The notes: generated by a model from the sequence alone, not told the origin. A stretch of DNA of 64,000 nucleotides from JAAXHV01 sp965207165 (GCA_965207165.1 OZ242265.1:930001-994000); one strand, 5' to 3'. Positions 9,684 through 18,309 are shown, counted from the first letter of the stretch. Translations and numbers: made by a program.

Positions 9684-9718
9684 CGAGTAATTATTCGCAT
9701 CTAGCCGTGGAAAGTCAA
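9684..9718 (-). promoter_or_regulatory. Receptor promoter with overlapping TetR-type operator
   Basis: Reading the minus strand, TTGACT (9713-9718) and AATAAT (9690-9695) are separated by 17 bases, a good sigma-70 promoter for the TonB-dependent receptor starting at 9636. A near-perfect palindrome, CGAGTAATTATTCG, at 9684-9697 covers the -10 hexamer, with one mismatched pair. Position and symmetry fit an operator for the divergently encoded TetR protein. The regulator-operator link is inferred from layout. Confidence 0.6.
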
Positions 9719-9780
9719 GATAATTCCTGTATTATTCCATGCAACCACTTGAACCGGGACAATCAAAGAGAAGAATATCC

Positions 9781-10422
9781 ATGCAGGAAGTCGCAGAAAT
9801 CCACCAGAAGCTGTCTCCCAGGAAAAAGCCGTCCCAATCCCGTTCACAGAAGATGGTGAAAGGTATTCTTGACGCAACCCGCAACCTGCTCAGGAAATCC
9901 GGCACGGGTGAAATTTCCGGGATAACAACCAATCACATTGCCAGGGAAGCGAATATATCGGTCGGGTCGCTGTACCAGTATTTCCCGAACAAGGAGGCCA
10001 TTCTGTTCGAATTGTACAAGGAGATGCTGGGACAGTTCTCGTCGATCATGGAGATGTTCAAATCTGAACCCTACCTGTCTTTAGCGCGGGAGGAATTCTT
10101 TGATCGCTTCAACAGGGCAATGAAAGACGCCGAAGCTGACGTCGAGGTGGTATTTGAAATGCATAACGCCGTCAAGATCTATCCGGCCCTCGCCGAGGCA
10201 GACCGGCGCCATGCGGAACTGATCGCCAGGGAAATGGCCGGCTTCATGAAACACTTCGGTTCCCGATGGTCAATGGAAAAATTGCAACGTCTGGCGCTAC
10301 ACGCCTATTACATCAACTACGGCACCTGGATGTATCGCGACCATGCCCGTCCTGATTACGAGGAGGTCCTTGACTGGGAAATCAGCGCGTTGAACTTTAT
10401 GATCTCAAAGTGCTTTGATTAA
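9781..10422 (+). CDS. TetR-family transcriptional regulator
   Basis: About 213 residues from the ATG at 9781. The N-terminal TetR helix-turn-helix is clear: ITTNHIAREANISVGSLYQYF with the family SVGSLYQYFPNKEAI core, followed by a helical ligand-binding domain of the usual length. An in-frame ATG at 9739 exists, but it lacks a ribosome-binding site and lies within a few bases of a possible -10 (TATTAT, 9730-9735), whereas 9781 is preceded by AGAGAAG. The gene is divergent from the TonB receptor and amidohydrolase and is the obvious candidate to control them. The inducer is unknown. Confidence 0.88.
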   Translation: MQEVAEIHQKLSPRKKPSQSRSQKMVKGILDATRNLLRKSGTGEISGITTNHIAREANISVGSLYQYFPNKEAILFELYKEMLGQFSSIMEMFKSEPYLSLAREEFFDRFNRAMKDAEADVEVVFEMHNAVKIYPALAEADRRHAELIAREMAGFMKHFGSRWSMEKLQRLALHAYYINYGTWMYRDHARPDYEEVLDWEISALNFMISKCFD

Positions 10423-10479
10423 CCTGCTTGTCTTATCGGGCAGAATTATCAACATTACCGCTCATGCGGGTCTGAACAC

Positions 10480-11334
10480 TTAATCCGGCTTCACATCACT
10501 CATCAGCCGGTACACGGCAGAGTCGTTGCCTTCAACAAACAACTCTTCCATGTTTCCTGCCTGTACCAATTCATAGGCCAGGGAACTTAACTCAAGGACG
10601 ATCCGCTGAATTATGTCTGTCGTCAATTCATGCACCAGCAGCAGATGGGGGATTTCCCCGGGCTCTAGCGCTACTACTTCCATGATGCGATAGAGTTCAT
10701 AGGCATGGACTCCGGTGATTGCGCGGGCCTCCATTACGCCGGGAACATAACTGTCTTTTAACCACTCAAGCAAGCGCTTGTAGTCATTTCCATCAGCGCA
10801 ACAGATTATCTTCTGGATATAAACATAGCGCCGGCCGTCGGCTGGCGGACTGGTTGCCAGGAGGCGCTTTCCTATGTTTACATCCCTCCATGTAACTGTT
10901 GCCGGCGGATACCCGGTCAGTTTGCGGTAGTAATTCGCTTCCGTCACCTTCAGCAGATCGGTAATACGGCCCAGCGCCACCATTTTGCGGGCGCCCACAT
11001 ACAAATCGATGATTGTCTTGTCGATATCAGTGGTTTCGATATCGTAGAGCGCGATATATTTACCTTCATCTTCGCTTAAGTTGAGGTCCGGCAGTTCCAC
11101 AAAGCGTTTATGTAGCGCGCGGCGGGCCCGCATGAAACCGGGAACGGCCAGCACATCGGGGATGTCGATATCGTCGTACCAGGCGTTGAATTCTGCTTCC
11201 CTGGCCGGGTCCGTGCTCGTGGTCTTGACCATGTAGAACCAGTGACCGTCAATACCGGAATCATCGGCTGGAGCAGGGACTGTTACGAGATATAACAGGA
11301 ACCCCACCAATACAGTGGGTATGGTTGTTTTCAT
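10480..11334 (-). CDS. Exported tandem dimeric alpha-beta-barrel (EthD-like) protein
   Basis: A 284-residue protein with a signal peptide (start MKTTIPTVL, cleavage near APADD). The mature part appears to have two ferredoxin-like repeats. The first (about residues 28-110) carries FNAWYDDIDIPDVLAVPGF, the pattern of EthD-like/dimeric alpha-beta-barrel proteins found in aromatic-degradation clusters. The second (about 170-270) has YIQKIICCADGNDYKRLLEW. No catalytic residues can be named. The ATG at 11334 is preferred over the longer frame to 11610, which would run across the divergent hydrolase gene. It is divergent from the metallo-hydrolase lipoprotein at 11399, with a 64-base shared promoter region. 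Confidence 0.75.
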   Translation of the reverse strand: MKTTIPTVLVGFLLYLVTVPAPADDSGIDGHWFYMVKTTSTDPAREAEFNAWYDDIDIPDVLAVPGFMRARRALHKRFVELPDLNLSEDEGKYIALYDIETTDIDKTIIDLYVGARKMVALGRITDLLKVTEANYYRKLTGYPPATVTWRDVNIGKRLLATSPPADGRRYVYIQKIICCADGNDYKRLLEWLKDSYVPGVMEARAITGVHAYELYRIMEVVALEPGEIPHLLLVHELTTDIIQRIVLELSSLAYELVQAGNMEELFVEGNDSAVYRLMSDVKPD

Positions 11335-11398
11335 CTTTAAAAGGTCTATATTAGATAAAATAACGGTTACAAGTGCAACCAATGTGGAGTTGAAAACC

Positions 11399-12316
11399 AT
11401 GAGATCACTGATCCCGCCTTTTATTTGCCTGGTCATATTGCTGAGTTTCACCGGATGCGGCGGCGATACCGCAAACAAACTCGAAGTGGAGATGTTCAAG
11501 GGCGATTTCGCCACGGTGAACTCCTTCATTTTCTCCAACGGCAAATCCATCATCGTCATGGACGTGCAGCGCAAGACCGCCGAGGCGAAGCAACTGGCCG
11601 AGCGCGTCAAGGCTTATCACCTGCCGGTCACCCACATCCTGATAACCCACGGCCATACCGATCACTTCACCGGCATGCCCCTGTTCCGGGACGAGTTTCC
11701 CGATGCGAAGATTGTCGTGGCCAATGGTGACATCCGCAAGGACATCAAGGCTTATGCAATTTACATGGACGGGTTCGGCGCCACCGACGCCGAGCCGGTG
11801 CTGGAACCGCCGCTGAAACCCATATCGGCAGAAAACCCGGGTGGCTTTGATTACGAAAACACCATTCACCTGCTGAATGACGATACCTTGACCCTGGACG
11901 GCGGCGGTACGCTGGAGTTGACTACGGATTACAAACCTGCGGAAGCAGATCACATGACCACGGTTTACAGCCCGGAACTCAACGCCATCTTCCTCTCCGA
12001 TTTCGGCTACAACCGGGTGCACCACTGGCAGGGCGACGACATAAGCTGGCAGGATATCGCCAACTGGCGGGAAGAACTGGTGCGGATTAAAAACGAATAC
12101 ACGGAACGCAACCCCACCGTCTATCCCGGCCATGGCGACGTGGGGGACATGAGCATGTTCGATGCCATGATCGGGTACATTGACGACTACACCCGTATCG
12201 TGCAGGCGGCAAAGACCCGCGCAGAAGCCATGGAGAAAATGACTGCTCTATATCCTGACTACGGCGAGGCAGACTTCTTCCTGAAATACAGCATTCATAA
12301 CCATATCAGGGAATAA
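11399..12316 (+). CDS. Metallo-beta-lactamase-fold hydrolase lipoprotein
   Basis: A 305-residue MBL-fold hydrolase. The start at 11399 gives a lipoprotein signal (LLSFTGC at the cleavage site), which predicts a lipid-anchored envelope protein. Metal ligands are visible in THGHTDHFTG (HxHxDH) near residue 85, in a later DF region (FLSDFGYN), and in the C-terminal YPGHGD. The large subfamily contains lactonases, glyoxalase-II-like enzymes and aryl hydrolases, so the reaction is not predictable. Neighbours are envelope proteins with likely degradative roles. The longer frame from 11315 overlaps the divergent gene and masks the lipobox. Confidence 0.87.
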   Translation: MRSLIPPFICLVILLSFTGCGGDTANKLEVEMFKGDFATVNSFIFSNGKSIIVMDVQRKTAEAKQLAERVKAYHLPVTHILITHGHTDHFTGMPLFRDEFPDAKIVVANGDIRKDIKAYAIYMDGFGATDAEPVLEPPLKPISAENPGGFDYENTIHLLNDDTLTLDGGGTLELTTDYKPAEADHMTTVYSPELNAIFLSDFGYNRVHHWQGDDISWQDIANWREELVRIKNEYTERNPTVYPGHGDVGDMSMFDAMIGYIDDYTRIVQAAKTRAEAMEKMTALYPDYGEADFFLKYSIHNHIRE

Positions 12317-12336
12317 TCGGGTTCGGTTAAATTCCC

Positions 12337-13896
12337 TTATAACCTACCGGCAAGGCGGTCTGGCTTGAGGATTGTCATACCACCCACCGGTTTTACCGGG
12401 TTTCTATAGTCCGGAGGTAAAGACGGGTTGACCCCGTAATAAAAAAACGAGCCGAAGATTGTCGTGTGACTTACCGTTATCTCACCGCCATAACCAATTT
12501 TAATCATTCCCTCTACGGTATCCCTGACTTCGGTACACTTCAGCAGTTCTCCATTTTCCGGATCAAGGGCACATACAACTGATTTGTGCGGTATGGGCAG
12601 GGTCAGGCCCGTGTCCGGCTGATGGTAGTTGTAACCGAAATTTATTCCCACCCAGACATGATTGGCCGAGACCGAAATAACGCTGACCAGACGGGCGACC
12701 GGCCTGCCGTCCGGAACAAGGGGCGCAAAAGGTTCCAGAACAGGCAACACCCGCGCGGCTGCATCATCATACGAGCGAGCCCATTTTATCGATCCGTTGT
12801 CCGGGTTAAGGGCGATGACAGTCGGCGCAGCAAAAATATTTCCCGTATAGATAGTATCATCGGGACCGATTGCAGGAGATAGCAGCCCTTCGCCTTGCGC
12901 AGACCAGCGAACTTCTCCGCTGTAGGAATCAACGGCAAGCATGTTGCCGTCACCGTCAGCGCTATACACAGTGTCAGCGGATACCGAGAGAGCGGGACTG
13001 GTCCCGCTACCCCCGCCCATAGGCAATTCAATCGCAGTCGTAACACCGGATTCCGTTAGATCCAATCCATACAAAACCCCGGTATATTCATCCCCCTGTT
13101 TCGGCCCGGCCGCCGTGATGAATATTCGGCCGGTTTCAGGGTGAACGGCAGGCGCGTTGGCTACCTGGACACGGTAACCAAACGCTATCTGTTTAAATAA
13201 CGGAATAACTGTTACATCCATTAACCCACCCTGCCACAGGCCCGGCAGTGACGGACCTTTATGCGGGGCCACGCCTGTCGGCAGGTTAAACATGGGTACA
13301 GCAAGGGTACCTGTATCTCGTTCATAAAACAGGACTTTCCCGTTTGTGGTGATGCCGCCGACATAGCCCTGCCTGGAAATAACCTGGTAGACAAACGGAT
13401 CACCCGGTTCCGGTAACGGCGTTACCCATTTCAATTTCCCATCGGGATGGAATGCCCACAATTGATTTCCGTCGCCAATGTAGATGTCACCGTTGTCATC
13501 TATTACCGGCGAATTGAATCCGGCATGGGAATCCAGATCATCAGCCAGCGTTTGTTTAGGGCTTTCCCACAGCAACCGGCCAGTCCTGTCAAAAGCATGC
13601 AGATGACTGAACCCGGGGCCCCTGGCGCTGGTAACAAAGTGGTTTCCATCTTCGTCAATGACACCGGGATTGATCAGCGCTGCACCGTCAAGCACTGATA
13701 TGCTCTCTTTCAGGTCGGCAGACGTCGGCAGTGGAGAAAAATCGGAATTCCGCGAATCACGGTGCACACTGGCCCATGGGACCTGCCCATAGTACCGGGG
13801 CAGGTCATAAGCGGCAGCCAAGTTGTTTACCCCGGCCAGGCAGAACAATAACAGTGTTGCCGGGGCGCTTGATTTAACAAGGCGTAGGCAAGACAT
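12337..13896 (-). CDS. Exported PQQ-type beta-propeller protein
   Basis: A 519-residue protein with a signal peptide (hydrophobic residues 12-27, cleavage near LAAAYD) and repeated propeller blades. Several copies of a WAFHPDGKLKW-like or LNPDNGSIKWARSY-like motif occur at roughly 50-60 residue spacing (near residues 95, 150, 310, 365 and 440), as in PQQ-like/BamB-type propellers. It is probably a periplasmic or outer-membrane scaffold or quinoprotein-like protein. I do not see a catalytic Asp/Glu set that would prove alcohol dehydrogenase activity. It follows the OsmC gene on the same strand and converges with the MBL lipoprotein gene across 20 bases. Confidence 0.82.
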   Translation of the reverse strand: MSCLRLVKSSAPATLLLFCLAGVNNLAAAYDLPRYYGQVPWASVHRDSRNSDFSPLPTSADLKESISVLDGAALINPGVIDEDGNHFVTSARGPGFSHLHAFDRTGRLLWESPKQTLADDLDSHAGFNSPVIDDNGDIYIGDGNQLWAFHPDGKLKWVTPLPEPGDPFVYQVISRQGYVGGITTNGKVLFYERDTGTLAVPMFNLPTGVAPHKGPSLPGLWQGGLMDVTVIPLFKQIAFGYRVQVANAPAVHPETGRIFITAAGPKQGDEYTGVLYGLDLTESGVTTAIELPMGGGSGTSPALSVSADTVYSADGDGNMLAVDSYSGEVRWSAQGEGLLSPAIGPDDTIYTGNIFAAPTVIALNPDNGSIKWARSYDDAAARVLPVLEPFAPLVPDGRPVARLVSVISVSANHVWVGINFGYNYHQPDTGLTLPIPHKSVVCALDPENGELLKCTEVRDTVEGMIKIGYGGEITVSHTTIFGSFFYYGVNPSLPPDYRNPVKPVGGMTILKPDRLAGRL

Positions 13897-13976
13897 GCTT
13901 ATGAATTATTAAGAGAAACATACAAAACACTGTGATTGTCATGCAGATTTCCCATCTATTACCAGGTTCTCGATAA

Positions 13977-14483
13977 TCAGTTATAACTGGCGGTCACGCT
14001 GAAATCGGCGCTGTCCCTCAGGGTCTGCAATACGACACAGTAGCGTTCGGTCAATTGAATCAGTTTGTCCAGGGACTCGGGCGGCGCATCGGACTGCAGG
14101 GAAAATTGCAGGCGAATGTCGCGAAAGCCTACCTTTGCATCTCGGTCTACCGCCAGGGTGCCGCGAAAATCCAGGTCGCCCTCCGCGTGAATACTGGCGT
14201 CGGTCAAATTGATCCCCATTGCCGTGGCGACCGCTTTCAGGGTCACTCCGGCACAGGCGACCAGCGCTTCAAGCAGCATATCTCCCGAGCATAGCTGCGA
14301 ACCGTCGCCGCCGGCGGCAGGGTGGAGACCTGCTTCTGCAAGCAGCCTGCCGGTCTCCACCTTGCAGGCTATACCTTCGGTCACATGACTTTCCGCCCGC
14401 ATGGTAATGACGGCGGTTTGGGGGGCGTCGATATATTGTTCTTTTAACGGCGCCTGTAACTCTTTCAACTCTGTGGAATCCAT
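13977..14483 (-). CDS. OsmC-family protein
   Basis: A 168-residue OsmC/Ohr-superfamily protein. The conserved cysteine-bearing helix is seen in MLLEALVACAGVTLKAVA (about residues 73-90), with an upstream DGSQLCSGDMLLEAL region. OsmC proteins reduce organic peroxides with redox cysteines; some members bind other ligands. There is no signal peptide, so it should be cytoplasmic. It is divergent from the NTF2-like gene at 14589 and lies upstream of the propeller gene on the same strand (80-base gap). Its place among oxidative enzymes fits a detoxifying role. Confidence 0.87.
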   Translation of the reverse strand: MDSTELKELQAPLKEQYIDAPQTAVITMRAESHVTEGIACKVETGRLLAEAGLHPAAGGDGSQLCSGDMLLEALVACAGVTLKAVATAMGINLTDASIHAEGDLDFRGTLAVDRDAKVGFRDIRLQFSLQSDAPPESLDKLIQLTERYCVVLQTLRDSADFSVTASYN

Positions 14484-14588
14484 AGTAGTCTCCTGGTACT
14501 GTCACATTATGTTGTGAATGTTCCGATATGTGCCTGCAACTTATCATGATAAATCCTGGTTAACCAGAATCAAGGGAGGGACAGGAAA

Positions 14589-14987
14589 ATGCCTGATAAA
14601 CGCACTGCGATAAGAAAGATACTGAATCGGATCGTGGAGAGCGTTCATGAACTGGACTATGAGGGTGTGCGTGACTTGATACCTGATGACGGCGTTTATT
14701 TCGGTTCGATTGCAGTCAAGGCGCAAGGGTATGATGAACTGTATGAAAAACAGTTTTCCAGGGTCTGGCCGAATATTGATAAATTCAATATAGATCCCTC
14801 ATCTGTCTCCATTCATGCTTCAGACAAGATTGCCTGGGCCATCTGCCTGTTCGAATCTTCCGCACCAGGAACGAATGGAGAACCTGTAGAGCGCAAGGGC
14901 CGGATGACCTTTATCTTTGAATGGCGTGATGATAAATGGGTCATGGTGCACAGCCATGATTCACTTAATCCGGCCCTCCCGGAATAG
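14589..14987 (+). CDS. NTF2-like (SnoaL/DUF4440-type) protein
   Basis: A 132-residue single-domain protein with the cone-shaped NTF2-like fold pattern: an N-terminal helix pair (IRKILNRIVESVHELDYEGV), an F-W rich middle, and C-terminal strands ending KGRMTFIFEWRDDKWVMVHSHDS. This is typical of the SnoaL/DUF4440/SgcJ group, which includes polyketide cyclases, isomerases and non-catalytic ligand binders. No signal peptide is seen. A GGGAGG Shine-Dalgarno lies 8-13 bases before the ATG. It converges with the flavin monooxygenase gene across 7 bases. The function cannot be assigned. Confidence 0.82.
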   Translation: MPDKRTAIRKILNRIVESVHELDYEGVRDLIPDDGVYFGSIAVKAQGYDELYEKQFSRVWPNIDKFNIDPSSVSIHASDKIAWAICLFESSAPGTNGEPVERKGRMTFIFEWRDDKWVMVHSHDSLNPALPE

Positions 14988-14994
14988 CGTTACT

Positions 14995-16671
14995 CTATAT
15001 TGATTTGTCCAGGTAACCGACGCGGAAATGTTGCATGTGCCGCTCGGCCCGCCTGCTGTGATAATCGCCGAACTCGGCGGTGGCATCCTTGCCGGCGTAC
15101 ATGCGCGCAACAAACGGCCCGCCCGGATGGTGATCCTTCCATTCGCTGATGTCGTAAACCGCGTTGTCGATGATAATCCAGCAGTCTTCGAACGTATTGT
15201 GCCGGGCGACTTCTGACCGGGTAACCGTACGCTCTCCGTTGAGGGAAACTGCAGGTTGCCACAGGTTGGCGGCAATTTCCTGCCGCGTCTCCATTGCCGC
15301 AGTCCGTGAGCGGAAATCCCATGGACCAAGCTTTTTCAACGGCAATTTATCACCTATTTCACGGGCATCGAACAGGTAAATCCAGGAGTCATCGTCGCCG
15401 GCGCGTTCGTCGTGGTTAAATATCGGGTAGTCCCGTTCATTCAGCGCCTTCAGTATCTGGCGGCGTTCCGGCGAGTCCTCGGGCTCGAGGTGTTTGAACA
15501 GGAATTTCGACATGAACTGGAAGCGCGTCGCCCGGTAATGCCGGACGCGTTCATAATGCAGCAGTGCGCTGTAGATATCGTCGCCGTGCATTTTAAAGCA
15601 ACTGCTGAGCGCCGCGGCATCCTCGAACGCCTGGCTGGCGCCCTGGCCCATGGTCGGCAGCATTGGATGCGCCGCATCGCCGAGCAGGCAGATCCGGCCG
15701 TCCTGCCAATGTTCGAAGGCATCGCGGTCGTAGAGTCCCCACTTGGTCGGGTTTTCCACCGCGCCGGAGAGTGCGACAATATCGTCCTTGCGTACATCAT
15801 CTGCAAACGCCCGGCCCATATTGGCCTGCAATTCGGAATTGTCGACCGGGAACCAGTCACCCTCATCCGCTTCGAATTCCGCCGAGTCGGGTTCGTAATA
15901 AGCCTGCCACACGTTGAGCAATTCGCCGCCCCGAACCCAGTACGTCAGCGCCCATGCGTAAGGGTTCTTGCGCACGTCCATACTGAATGAGTCTATGGGA
16001 TTGTTATCCAGGGGGCTGCCGTCAGCCTTGCGCAGCGCCGCCACGTCCTCCCGCCTGATGAGACCCCGGTAAACGGTGACATCCGTCCAGCGCCGCGGCG
16101 GGGTATCAGGCCATTGCAGTTCCAGTACCTTGGAGTTGATACCGTCGGCGCCGACCAGCACATCGCCTGCGGCAGTGTTGCCGTCCTCAAAGCCGGCAAT
16201 TGCGGTCGTGGCGGTTTGCCTGAGAGAGTTAAGGCGTTTGTTCATGTGGACCTGGATCGGGCAGGTAACGCCGGCTTCAGGACCGAATTCGAAAACACGT
16301 TTGTACAAACACATCAGCAGGTCCAGGCGATGCATATGGTGGAAGCCCGCGCTGGTGTCGTCTGCCCGGTTATACTTGATGGGGCGGCGCGAAACCGACC
16401 CGTCGGGCATGATTTCGCGGGTTGCATCCAGGATTGCCGCGCGCCCGCCGTCGACTGCGCCATGAGGTCCTTTGATATCGCCGCCATCCAGATCAACGCC
16501 CAGCCAGTTACAGAGCAGTGCGCCGTTGGGCGCGATATTGAGCCCGGCGCCCGCGGTGCTGGGCACTCCGGTTTGTTCGTAGACGTCAATCTTGTCGAAC
16601 CTGCCCGATTCGCGCAAAGCCAGGGCCGCAAACAGGCCGCCCATACCGGCGCCGATGATCACTGCATGCAT
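14995..16671 (-). CDS. FAD-dependent aromatic hydroxylase fused to cytochrome b5
   Basis: A 558-residue fusion. Residues 1-400 are a class A flavoprotein monooxygenase of the salicylate/3-hydroxybenzoate hydroxylase kind: GAGMGG dinucleotide motif at residues 7-12, the mid-chain DG motif (VGADGINS) and the FAD-ribityl motif LLGDAAHPMLPTMGQGA. Residues 482-558 are a complete cytochrome b5 domain: HPGG with His515 as the first haem ligand and His538 as the second, 23 residues apart. No signal peptide is seen. Class A hydroxylases normally take electrons directly from NAD(P)H and need no haem partner, so the fusion is unusual. GGAGAG precedes the ATG. A P450 remnant and an NTF2-like gene lie nearby. 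Confidence 0.9.
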   Translation of the reverse strand: MHAVIIGAGMGGLFAALALRESGRFDKIDVYEQTGVPSTAGAGLNIAPNGALLCNWLGVDLDGGDIKGPHGAVDGGRAAILDATREIMPDGSVSRRPIKYNRADDTSAGFHHMHRLDLLMCLYKRVFEFGPEAGVTCPIQVHMNKRLNSLRQTATTAIAGFEDGNTAAGDVLVGADGINSKVLELQWPDTPPRRWTDVTVYRGLIRREDVAALRKADGSPLDNNPIDSFSMDVRKNPYAWALTYWVRGGELLNVWQAYYEPDSAEFEADEGDWFPVDNSELQANMGRAFADDVRKDDIVALSGAVENPTKWGLYDRDAFEHWQDGRICLLGDAAHPMLPTMGQGASQAFEDAAALSSCFKMHGDDIYSALLHYERVRHYRATRFQFMSKFLFKHLEPEDSPERRQILKALNERDYPIFNHDERAGDDDSWIYLFDAREIGDKLPLKKLGPWDFRSRTAAMETRQEIAANLWQPAVSLNGERTVTRSEVARHNTFEDCWIIIDNAVYDISEWKDHHPGGPFVARMYAGKDATAEFGDYHSRRAERHMQHFRVGYLDKSI

Positions 16672-16705
16672 AATGTTCTCTCCAATTAGTATTCAGGTAG
16701 CAGGA

Positions 16706-16733
16706 TTGTATTCGATTTGGACAACTCTATAAT
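16706..16733 (+). promoter_or_regulatory. Putative sigma-70 promoter for the exported MBL hydrolase
   Basis: A perfect TATAAT lies at 16728-16733, with TTGTAT at 16706-16711 and a 16-base spacer. It is placed about 41 bases before the ATG at 16775, whose ribosome-binding site is GGAGAAC. The -35 box is weak (only TTG conserved), so the call depends mainly on the -10 hexamer and position. Confidence 0.4.
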
Positions 16734-16774
16734 GCATGATGATAGCGTAAAGATATATACCGGAGAACAGTACA

Positions 16775-17866
16775 ATGCATGATCGACGCAGTGTCATATA
16801 CAGTATTTCATTCCTTGTCTGCATCCAGCTTGCCGGTATCACCTCCAGCACGGCAGAAAGCGATGCCTCCGGTTATCTGAACGATCCGTTTACCCGTCCC
16901 GGCATCATCACCCCGTACACGCTTCCGGAAGCATGGCCGGTTCACCTGGACAGAAATCCCCGTGACCTCAGTCCCGCACATACCGGTACCCGTCTGGTGG
17001 TGCTGGGCACCGGTATGCCCGCGGCCAACCCGTACCGTTTCGGTCCCGCCTATGCGGTGATTGCGGGTAACCAACCCTACCTGGTGGATGCCGGGGAAGG
17101 GATCTGGCGCGCCCTGGCAAAGGCGGTCCTGATCCATGGCGATGAACTCAACAGGGCGCTGGCGCCGATAAAGCTGAATTACCTGTTTGTCACCCACTTG
17201 CATGAAGATCATACCGTGGGAATCCCTTCATTGATCCTCAATCCCTTCAAACTGAACATACCGGCGCCGAAGGCCATCTATGGACCGGAAGGCATCGACG
17301 AGATGGTCGAGCATATCCTTGCCGCATGGAAGATCGACATTGCCGCTGAGTTGTCCGACGGTTACGATCCCTTAGGCGCGCAGGCTACCGGACATATTGT
17401 TGATGTCGATAAACAGGGGCTTGTATACCAGGATGACAATGTGACGGTGGAGGCGTTCAGGACCATTCACGGCCCCCTGAAGGACACGTTCGCGTACCGG
17501 TTTACCACGGCAGACAGGGTCATCACGTTTACCGGGGACGGGGGTCCATACCACGAGAACATCGTGAAAGCTGCAATGAATGCCGACCTGCTGGTCGCCG
17601 AGGCGGTCACCGAAAAGAATATCGGCTATGCCAACTGGGGCGGCGACACGGTCGAGGAGAAGAAAAAAGAGATATTCAGGTACCACTTCTCGCCGGCCGT
17701 GCTGGCCCGCATCGCGACCGAGGCAAAGGTGAAGGCCGTCGTGCTCAGCCATGAGCAGAATTACACTGCCCCTGAAGAGTTCCGCAGGACGGGCCTTAAG
17801 GATGAGATCATTGAGGCGGGCTACAAGGGAATTATTTACTCGTCCATGGATGGGGATGTTTATTGA
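16775..17866 (+). CDS. Exported metallo-beta-lactamase-fold hydrolase (RNase Z/arylsulfatase-like)
   Basis: A 363-residue protein with an N-terminal signal peptide (SISFLVCIQLAGITSSTAES). The MBL-fold metal motif is VTHLHEDHTVG (HxHxDH) near residue 145, followed by a GDGGPYHEN-type second-sphere segment and a late VLSHEQ histidine. The lack of a flexible arm and the presence of export signals separate it from tRNase Z, and the closest general class is the periplasmic RNase Z-like/arylsulfatase AtsA-type hydrolases. It is divergent from the flavin-cytochrome b5 fusion gene. The substrate is unknown. It is not closely similar to the lipoprotein hydrolase at 11399. Confidence 0.87.
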   Translation: MHDRRSVIYSISFLVCIQLAGITSSTAESDASGYLNDPFTRPGIITPYTLPEAWPVHLDRNPRDLSPAHTGTRLVVLGTGMPAANPYRFGPAYAVIAGNQPYLVDAGEGIWRALAKAVLIHGDELNRALAPIKLNYLFVTHLHEDHTVGIPSLILNPFKLNIPAPKAIYGPEGIDEMVEHILAAWKIDIAAELSDGYDPLGAQATGHIVDVDKQGLVYQDDNVTVEAFRTIHGPLKDTFAYRFTTADRVITFTGDGGPYHENIVKAAMNADLLVAEAVTEKNIGYANWGGDTVEEKKKEIFRYHFSPAVLARIATEAKVKAVVLSHEQNYTAPEEFRRTGLKDEIIEAGYKGIIYSSMDGDVY

Positions 17867-17894
17867 GAATTACGAATTAGGAATTACGAATTAG
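17867..17894. repeat. Two tandem 14-bp repeats
   Basis: GAATTACGAATTAG occurs twice without a gap at 17867-17880 and 17881-17894, then begins a third time (GAAT). It sits directly after the stop of the MBL hydrolase and just before the truncated P450 sequence, so it may mark the deletion or rearrangement that removed the P450 5' end. Confidence 0.85.
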
Positions 17895-17913
17895 GAATGG
17901 GGGTAATCCGTTT

Positions 17914-18297
17914 GTGACGAGGGACAACATTCCTGATTCTTATTTTATTCAAAGGCTTGTGCAAACTGACAAGAAAACAGGTATTGACACCTTGGCCGGC
18001 ATAGCGCTTCCTGAAGGCGCTTTCGTGGTCCCTCTTATCGCTTCCGCCAACCGGGATGAGTCAATTTACGAGGCGGCCGGCGAATTTCGTCCGGAAAGGC
18101 GGCAGACGCCACCTCACCTGGGTTTTGCAACGGGACCCCACCTGTGCCTGGGCAGGCATATGGCGAAACTTGAAGCGCATGCGGGGCTGGAAGCCATTCT
18201 CGCGCGCCTGTCAAACCTGCGCCTGGCTGAAGACGTCGAGCCGAGCGGAGCGGAATTTCACCAGCCACGCTCACTCAAGGTCGTCTGGGATGTGTAA
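17914..18297 (+). pseudogene. Cytochrome P450 remnant (C-terminal haem-binding part only)
   Basis: The frame encodes about 100 residues that match only the end of a P450: LPEGAFVVPLIASANRDE, a PERF-like segment (FRPERR) and the haem-thiolate loop FATGPHLCLGRHMAKLEA, with the axial cysteine intact. A full bacterial P450 is about 400 residues, so roughly three quarters (I-helix, ExxR helix and the N-terminal half) is missing. The first 20 or so codons after the GTG at 17914 do not look P450-like. It is most likely a decayed gene. A short expressed protein would not bind haem usefully. The tandem repeat just upstream is close to the truncation point. Confidence 0.85.
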
Positions 18298-18309
18298 GCC
18301 TTTTGCTAG

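Noticed and set aside
11405..12133. Minus-strand open frame opposite the MBL lipoprotein (242 codons)
   Set aside because: It overlaps a gene with a lipobox and metal motif, and has no ribosome-binding site or family similarity.
14502..14517. TCACA-N6-TGTGA symmetry between osmC and the NTF2-like gene
   Set aside because: The half-sites are in the reverse order of the CRP consensus TGTGA-N6-TCACA, and the arms are only 5 bases.
17914..18297. P450 fragment as a functional small gene
   Set aside because: It lacks the I-helix and ExxR regions required for a P450 fold, so a remnant is the simpler reading.
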